Assembly: GCA_050698355.1 (NCBI GenBank) | Contig: JBOHBN010000130.1 | Span: 1 to 25,563, forward strand | DNA length: 25,563 nucleotides | Direction of reading: 5' to 3' | From: JBOHBN01 sp050698355 | Lineage (GTDB): Bacteria; Actinomycetota; Actinomycetes; Streptosporangiales; WHST01 | Part shown: positions 22,461 to 25,563 of the stretch, piece by piece | Numbering within the stretch: position 1 is the first letter of the stretch | Layout of the letters: the number at the start of each line of letters is the position of its first letter | Position numbers and translations under genes: made by a program | Notes under the pieces: model-generated | The model's input: the letters and a program-made list of their open reading frames with translations, nothing else | The model's database searches: none | Told to the model about the DNA's origin: nothing

Positions 22461-23789
22461 CTACTTGTACGAGGACTTGGCGGCCTTCTCCAGCCGCTTC
22501 TGGACTCCCGTGACGTCATTCGGGTTGCGCAGCAGGTCCTGCAGCGCTCCCCACTCGCCCCGGCCCTTCGTGCCACCGAAGGACGGCGGCGCCTGGTCGG
22601 ACATGTCGAACCGCAGGTTGCCGGCGTCCGCGGCCTTCACCACCGACTGAGCGAGGCTCTTACTGATCTCGTCGGGGTACGCGCTCATCGGCACGGACCT
22701 GTTCGGCGAGATGAAGCCGCCGCGCTGCACCCACACCTTCGCGGCGTCCGGCGAGGAGAGGAAGCCCAGCAGCTTCTGCGCCTGCTTGCTCCCGGTCATG
22801 GTAACGGCCACGTCACCACCACCGACCACGGCAGGACCCGAGCCGTCGATGGACGGGAAGTCGAAGAAGTTGTAGTCCGTGCCGGCCTTCAGGCTCTTGT
22901 CCGTGACGGTCCCGGGAACGAAGTCGCCCTCGTAGGTTGTCGCTGCCTTCGGGTCCTTGGTCAGCACCTGGTTCACCGAGTCGTCGAACGTGGTCTGCAG
23001 CGCGCCCTTCGGCCCGCCGAGCACCGCGCCCTGCGTCTTCAACAGCCCGGTGAAGGTCTTGAGCGCCTTGGTCACGCTCGGGTCGGTCCATGGGATCTGG
23101 TGGTTGGTGAGCTTGTCGTACATCTTGGGGCCGGCCTGGCGCAGGTAGATGTTCTCGAACCAGTCGGTCAGCGGCCAGCCGTCGGCGCCGGCGATCGAGA
23201 CGAACGGCTTGCCGTACGCCGCCATCGTCTTGGCGTCCTTGACCATGTCGTCCCAGGTCTTGGGTGGCTGGGTTATGCCGGCGTTGTTGAACAAGTCGGT
23301 CATGTACCACCAGGTCGACTTGTTCGCGGCCTTCCAGTACACGCCGTACGTCGTGCCCTTGACGCTCGCCAAGTTCTTCCAGTACGGGGCGTAGTCCTTC
23401 TTGAGATTCTGCTCGGCTTCGGCGCCGATCGGCTTGAGGTTCTTCTTCTGCGCCAGGTCCTTGAGAAGGCCCGGCTGCGGCAGGATGGCGACGTCGGGCG
23501 GATTGCCGCCGGCAACCTGGCTGCCGAGGTACGTGGCGATGTCGTCACCGGTCGACTTGTAGCTCGTCTGGATGCCGGTCTTGCTGGTGAACTCCTTCAG
23601 CACGGCTTCGAAGCTCTTCTGCTCGGGGCCGCTCCAGACCGCCGCGACGGAGACCGAGCCGCTCATCTTCTTACCGCCGGAAGTGTTTCCTCCGTTCTTA
23701 CCGGCTGAGTTCGAGCCACCGCAGCCGGCGAGCCCGAGCGCGAGCGCCGCCGTGCCGGCGACAACGGCAACAAGCCGTCGACTGCTCAT
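22461..23789 (-). CDS. Extracellular sugar-binding lipoprotein of the ABC importer
   Basis: A 442-residue solute-binding protein of the carbohydrate type (family 1). A lipoprotein signal with lipobox LAGC (Cys23) is followed by Gly/Ser/Asn linker sequence. The mature domain begins SGSVSVAAVWSGPEQKSFEAVLKEF, typical of this family; later landmarks are GDDIATYLGSQVAGGNPPDVAILPQPG and KAWVQRGG-type sequence near the C-terminus (AKVWVQRGGFISPN). ATG 23787-23789 has AAGGGA nine bases upstream; the frame to 24038 extends into the divergent control region. It is the first gene of the four-gene operon and sets its substrate range, likely an alpha-glucoside or malto-oligosaccharide given the GH13 partner. 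Confidence 0.93.
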   Translation of the reverse strand: MSSRRLVAVVAGTAALALGLAGCGGSNSAGKNGGNTSGGKKMSGSVSVAAVWSGPEQKSFEAVLKEFTSKTGIQTSYKSTGDDIATYLGSQVAGGNPPDVAILPQPGLLKDLAQKKNLKPIGAEAEQNLKKDYAPYWKNLASVKGTTYGVYWKAANKSTWWYMTDLFNNAGITQPPKTWDDMVKDAKTMAAYGKPFVSIAGADGWPLTDWFENIYLRQAGPKMYDKLTNHQIPWTDPSVTKALKTFTGLLKTQGAVLGGPKGALQTTFDDSVNQVLTKDPKAATTYEGDFVPGTVTDKSLKAGTDYNFFDFPSIDGSGPAVVGGGDVAVTMTGSKQAQKLLGFLSSPDAAKVWVQRGGFISPNRSVPMSAYPDEISKSLAQSVVKAADAGNLRFDMSDQAPPSFGGTKGRGEWGALQDLLRNPNDVTGVQKRLEKAAKSSYK

Positions 23790-23873
23790 AGTGATGTCCC
23801 TTCCCGTGGTTTTACGAGCCGCGAGCGGTACGTTAGCGGAGACCGCGCCGTCTGGGTGGCGGTGACTCGGAGA

Positions 23874-23930
23874 TTGCCGCAAGCCTGTCGGCATGGGAAG
23901 TGGTCGTGATCCCTCTGTTACCGAAAACAG
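23874..23930. promoter_or_regulatory. Candidate operators in the sugar operon-pepA divergent gap
   Basis: Two inverted repeats occur: TTGCCGCAA (23874-23882), a perfect 4-1-4 palindrome of LacI-operator type, and CTGTT/AACAG arms at 23915-23919 and 23926-23930 with a six-base centre. Sugar operons of this class are usually under LacI-family control, but no regulator gene is in the window. The remaining 212-bp gap includes a TAGGAT -10 (23969-23974) for pepA. Confidence 0.35.
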
Positions 23931-24001
23931 CGGTTGCGCGCCACCAATGCCGCGCGGGCGTGCGCTCCTAGGATCGGCGAAGGACCAACCGAAAGGCACA
24001 G

Positions 24002-25516
24002 ATGACCAACCTCGCACTCGCCAAGGACGCCGCCGCATCGCTCGATGTCGACGCCCTGGTTGTCGGCGTCACGGGCACGGCCGGGCAGGTTCGGGTCGTG
24101 GGCGAGGACTCGTTGGGCAAGCCACGGCGCAAGGCGCGGAACAGCGCGCTCGCCGAGACGCTCACGGCTCTTGCCGCGAGCACGGACGTGGGTGCGGTGA
24201 CCAAGGTCCCTGCCCCCGAAACCGTGCCGGCGCCCGTCGTGTGCGCGGTCGGCCTCGGCGGGGGACCGGATGACGAGGACGCGTACGACCCGGAGGTGCT
24301 CAGGCGCGCCGCCGGCGCGGGCGTGCGCGCGCTCGCCGGCCGGTCGCGGGTCGTCGTCGCCCTGCCCACGAGCACCGCCGCGGAAATCGAGGCGGTCGGT
24401 TTCGGTGCACTGCTGGGTGCGTACGCCTTCGACCGCTACCGCCGCGATGACCCGTCCCGTCGCGCACCCGTCGACACGGTACTCATCGCGCCGGGCGACG
24501 GCGCGCGGAAGGGCGCGGCCCAGGCCGCACTGGACAGGGCGGAGAGCATCGCTGCCGGCGTGGCGCTGGCTCGCGACCTGATCAACACGACAGCGACCGA
24601 CCTGCATCCGGCCGATCTTGCCGACGCGGCCGTACGCGCCGGCAAAGAGGACGGCCTGAAGGTGCAGGTGCTCGACGAGAAGGCGCTCGCCAAGGACGGT
24701 TACGGCGGGCTGACCGGCGTCGGGCAGGGGGCGGCCAACCCGCCGCGGCTCGTGCGCGCCGCATACACCCATCCCAGGGCGAAGCGGACGATCGTCCTCT
24801 GCGGCAAGGGCATCACGTTCGACTCCGGCGGGCTGTCGCTGAAGACCGGCGAGGGCATGATGACGATGAAGGACGACATGAGCGGCGCTGCCGCGGTGCT
24901 CGGCGCGCTGGTCGCCATCGCGCGGCTGAAGCCGAAGGTCAACGTCGTGGGTTACCTGGCATGCGCGGAGAACATGCCGGGCGGCGCCGCCCAGCGGCCC
25001 GGCGACGTGCTGACCACGTACGGCGGCACGAGCGTCGAGGTGCTCAACACCGACGCCGAGGGCCGGCTGGTGCTCGCCGACGCGCTCGGCAGGGCGTTGG
25101 AGGACAAGCCGGACCTGCTCCTCGACGTCGCCACGCTGACCGGCGCGCAGGTCGTTGCGCTCGGCACCCGCTACTTCGCGGTGATGGCACGCGACGGCGC
25201 TGCTCGCGACCGGGTCGTCGACGCCGCCGGGCGGGCGGGCGAGTCGGCGTGGCCGATGCCGCTGCCCCCGGAGCTGCGCAAGACCCTCGACTCCGACGTC
25301 GCCGACATCGCGAACATCGCGCGCAACCGCGCCGCCGGCATGCTGGTGGCCGGGACCTTCCTGGCGGATTTCGTACCGGACACCCAGCCGTGGGCACACC
25401 TCGACATCGCGGGCCCCGCCTGGAGCGACCAGGTCGACGGTTACACGGGCAAGGGCGGCACGGGCGTTGCCGTACGCACGTTCGTGGAGCTGGCCGACGA
25501 GCTCGCCGCCGGCTGA
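24002..25516 (+). CDS. pepA: Leucyl aminopeptidase (peptidase family M17)
   Basis: A cytoplasmic two-metal exopeptidase removing N-terminal residues from peptides. The 504-residue protein has the usual variable N-terminal domain (about 1-165) and a conserved catalytic domain. The metal and catalytic residues are all present: Lys269 and Asp274 in GKGITFDSGG, Lys281, Asp292 in MKDDMSG, and Asp351, Glu353, Arg355 in NTDAEGRL. These are each one position below the E. coli PepA equivalents. The final part reads GPAWSDQVDGYTGKGGTGVAVR, as in the family. ATG 24002 has AAAGG about six bases upstream. It is divergent from the sugar operon with a 212-bp gap. E. coli PepA also binds DNA; nothing here tests that. 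Confidence 0.96.
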   Translation: MTNLALAKDAAASLDVDALVVGVTGTAGQVRVVGEDSLGKPRRKARNSALAETLTALAASTDVGAVTKVPAPETVPAPVVCAVGLGGGPDDEDAYDPEVLRRAAGAGVRALAGRSRVVVALPTSTAAEIEAVGFGALLGAYAFDRYRRDDPSRRAPVDTVLIAPGDGARKGAAQAALDRAESIAAGVALARDLINTTATDLHPADLADAAVRAGKEDGLKVQVLDEKALAKDGYGGLTGVGQGAANPPRLVRAAYTHPRAKRTIVLCGKGITFDSGGLSLKTGEGMMTMKDDMSGAAAVLGALVAIARLKPKVNVVGYLACAENMPGGAAQRPGDVLTTYGGTSVEVLNTDAEGRLVLADALGRALEDKPDLLLDVATLTGAQVVALGTRYFAVMARDGAARDRVVDAAGRAGESAWPMPLPPELRKTLDSDVADIANIARNRAAGMLVAGTFLADFVPDTQPWAHLDIAGPAWSDQVDGYTGKGGTGVAVRTFVELADELAAG

Positions 25517-25545
25517 CCACCACTTTCGCAGGTTGTCAGTGCGTG

Positions 25546-25563
25546 GTTGAGCAATTGCTCAAC
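25546..25563. promoter_or_regulatory. Perfect 18-bp palindrome at the window edge, likely operator
   Basis: GTTGAGCAATTGCTCAAC is fully self-complementary with no spacer and may continue past the edge. It is 30 bases after the pepA stop. The lack of a loop argues against a terminator; AT-centred perfect palindromes like this are typical of dimeric regulator sites, so it probably belongs to the next gene. Confidence 0.6.

Noticed and set aside
21351..23708. 785-codon open frame on the plus strand opposite the sugar ABC genes
   Set aside because: It is the mirror of three well-recognised genes, has Arg/His/Gly-rich composition without any recognisable domain, and arises from high-GC antisense frames.

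Overview
The window comes from a high-GC Gram-positive bacterium, almost certainly an actinomycete. The grounds are strong GC bias at third codon positions, frequent GTG starts, a HupB-type HU protein with a long Lys/Ala tail, a CofC/FbiD enzyme of F420 synthesis, an IclR regulator divergent from leuCD, and direct-repeat PHO boxes with 11-bp units as in Streptomyces. The order gpsA-plsC / cofC / hupB-leuD-leuC / iclR resembles the mycobacterial gpsA-fbiD-hupB-leuDC-iclR neighbourhood (established knowledge). I cannot name the genus.

Layout. Positions 1-5315 are a core-metabolism block: phospholipid precursor synthesis (gpsA partial, plsC), F420 synthesis (cofC), nucleoid protein (hupB), leucine synthesis (leuD, leuC) and its probable IclR-type regulator. 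Positions 5360-12230 are a mixed region: a membrane-anchored HtrA-like protease, an aldo/keto reductase, a small conserved actinobacterial protein, a secreted membrane-anchored protein with prenyltransferase-like repeats, a lipoprotein alpha/beta hydrolase, and an MFS transporter with its ArsR-type regulator. Positions 12424-17364 hold the phosphate-uptake locus: phoU faces pstS-pstC-pstA-pstB across a long hairpin, with a direct-repeat PHO box in front of phoU and another in front of pstS. Positions 17369-23789 hold gcvT and a four-gene sugar operon (solute-binding lipoprotein, two permeases, GH13 alpha-glucosidase). No ATPase gene lies in this operon. Divergent from it is pepA, a leucyl aminopeptidase. 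The right edge ends in a perfect 18-bp palindrome.

Working logic. The Pst proteins import phosphate and PhoU damps signalling; both arms appear to be under PhoP control. The sugar operon would import an alpha-glucoside or malto-oligosaccharide and hydrolyse it inside the cell, probably with a shared ATPase encoded elsewhere. The window is mostly ordinary chromosomal core: I see no phage, IS element, CRISPR array, toxin system or tRNA, and no gene-free stretch over 300 bases. The least ordinary items are an Ig-like (SdrD/CnaB-type) insertion in an extracellular loop of the MalF-like permease, an 86-bp element with perfect 18-bp terminal inverted repeats, a 27-bp-arm palindrome between phoU and pstB, and a recurrent -10 motif exactly 6-7 nt before start codons, which suggests many leaderless mRNAs.
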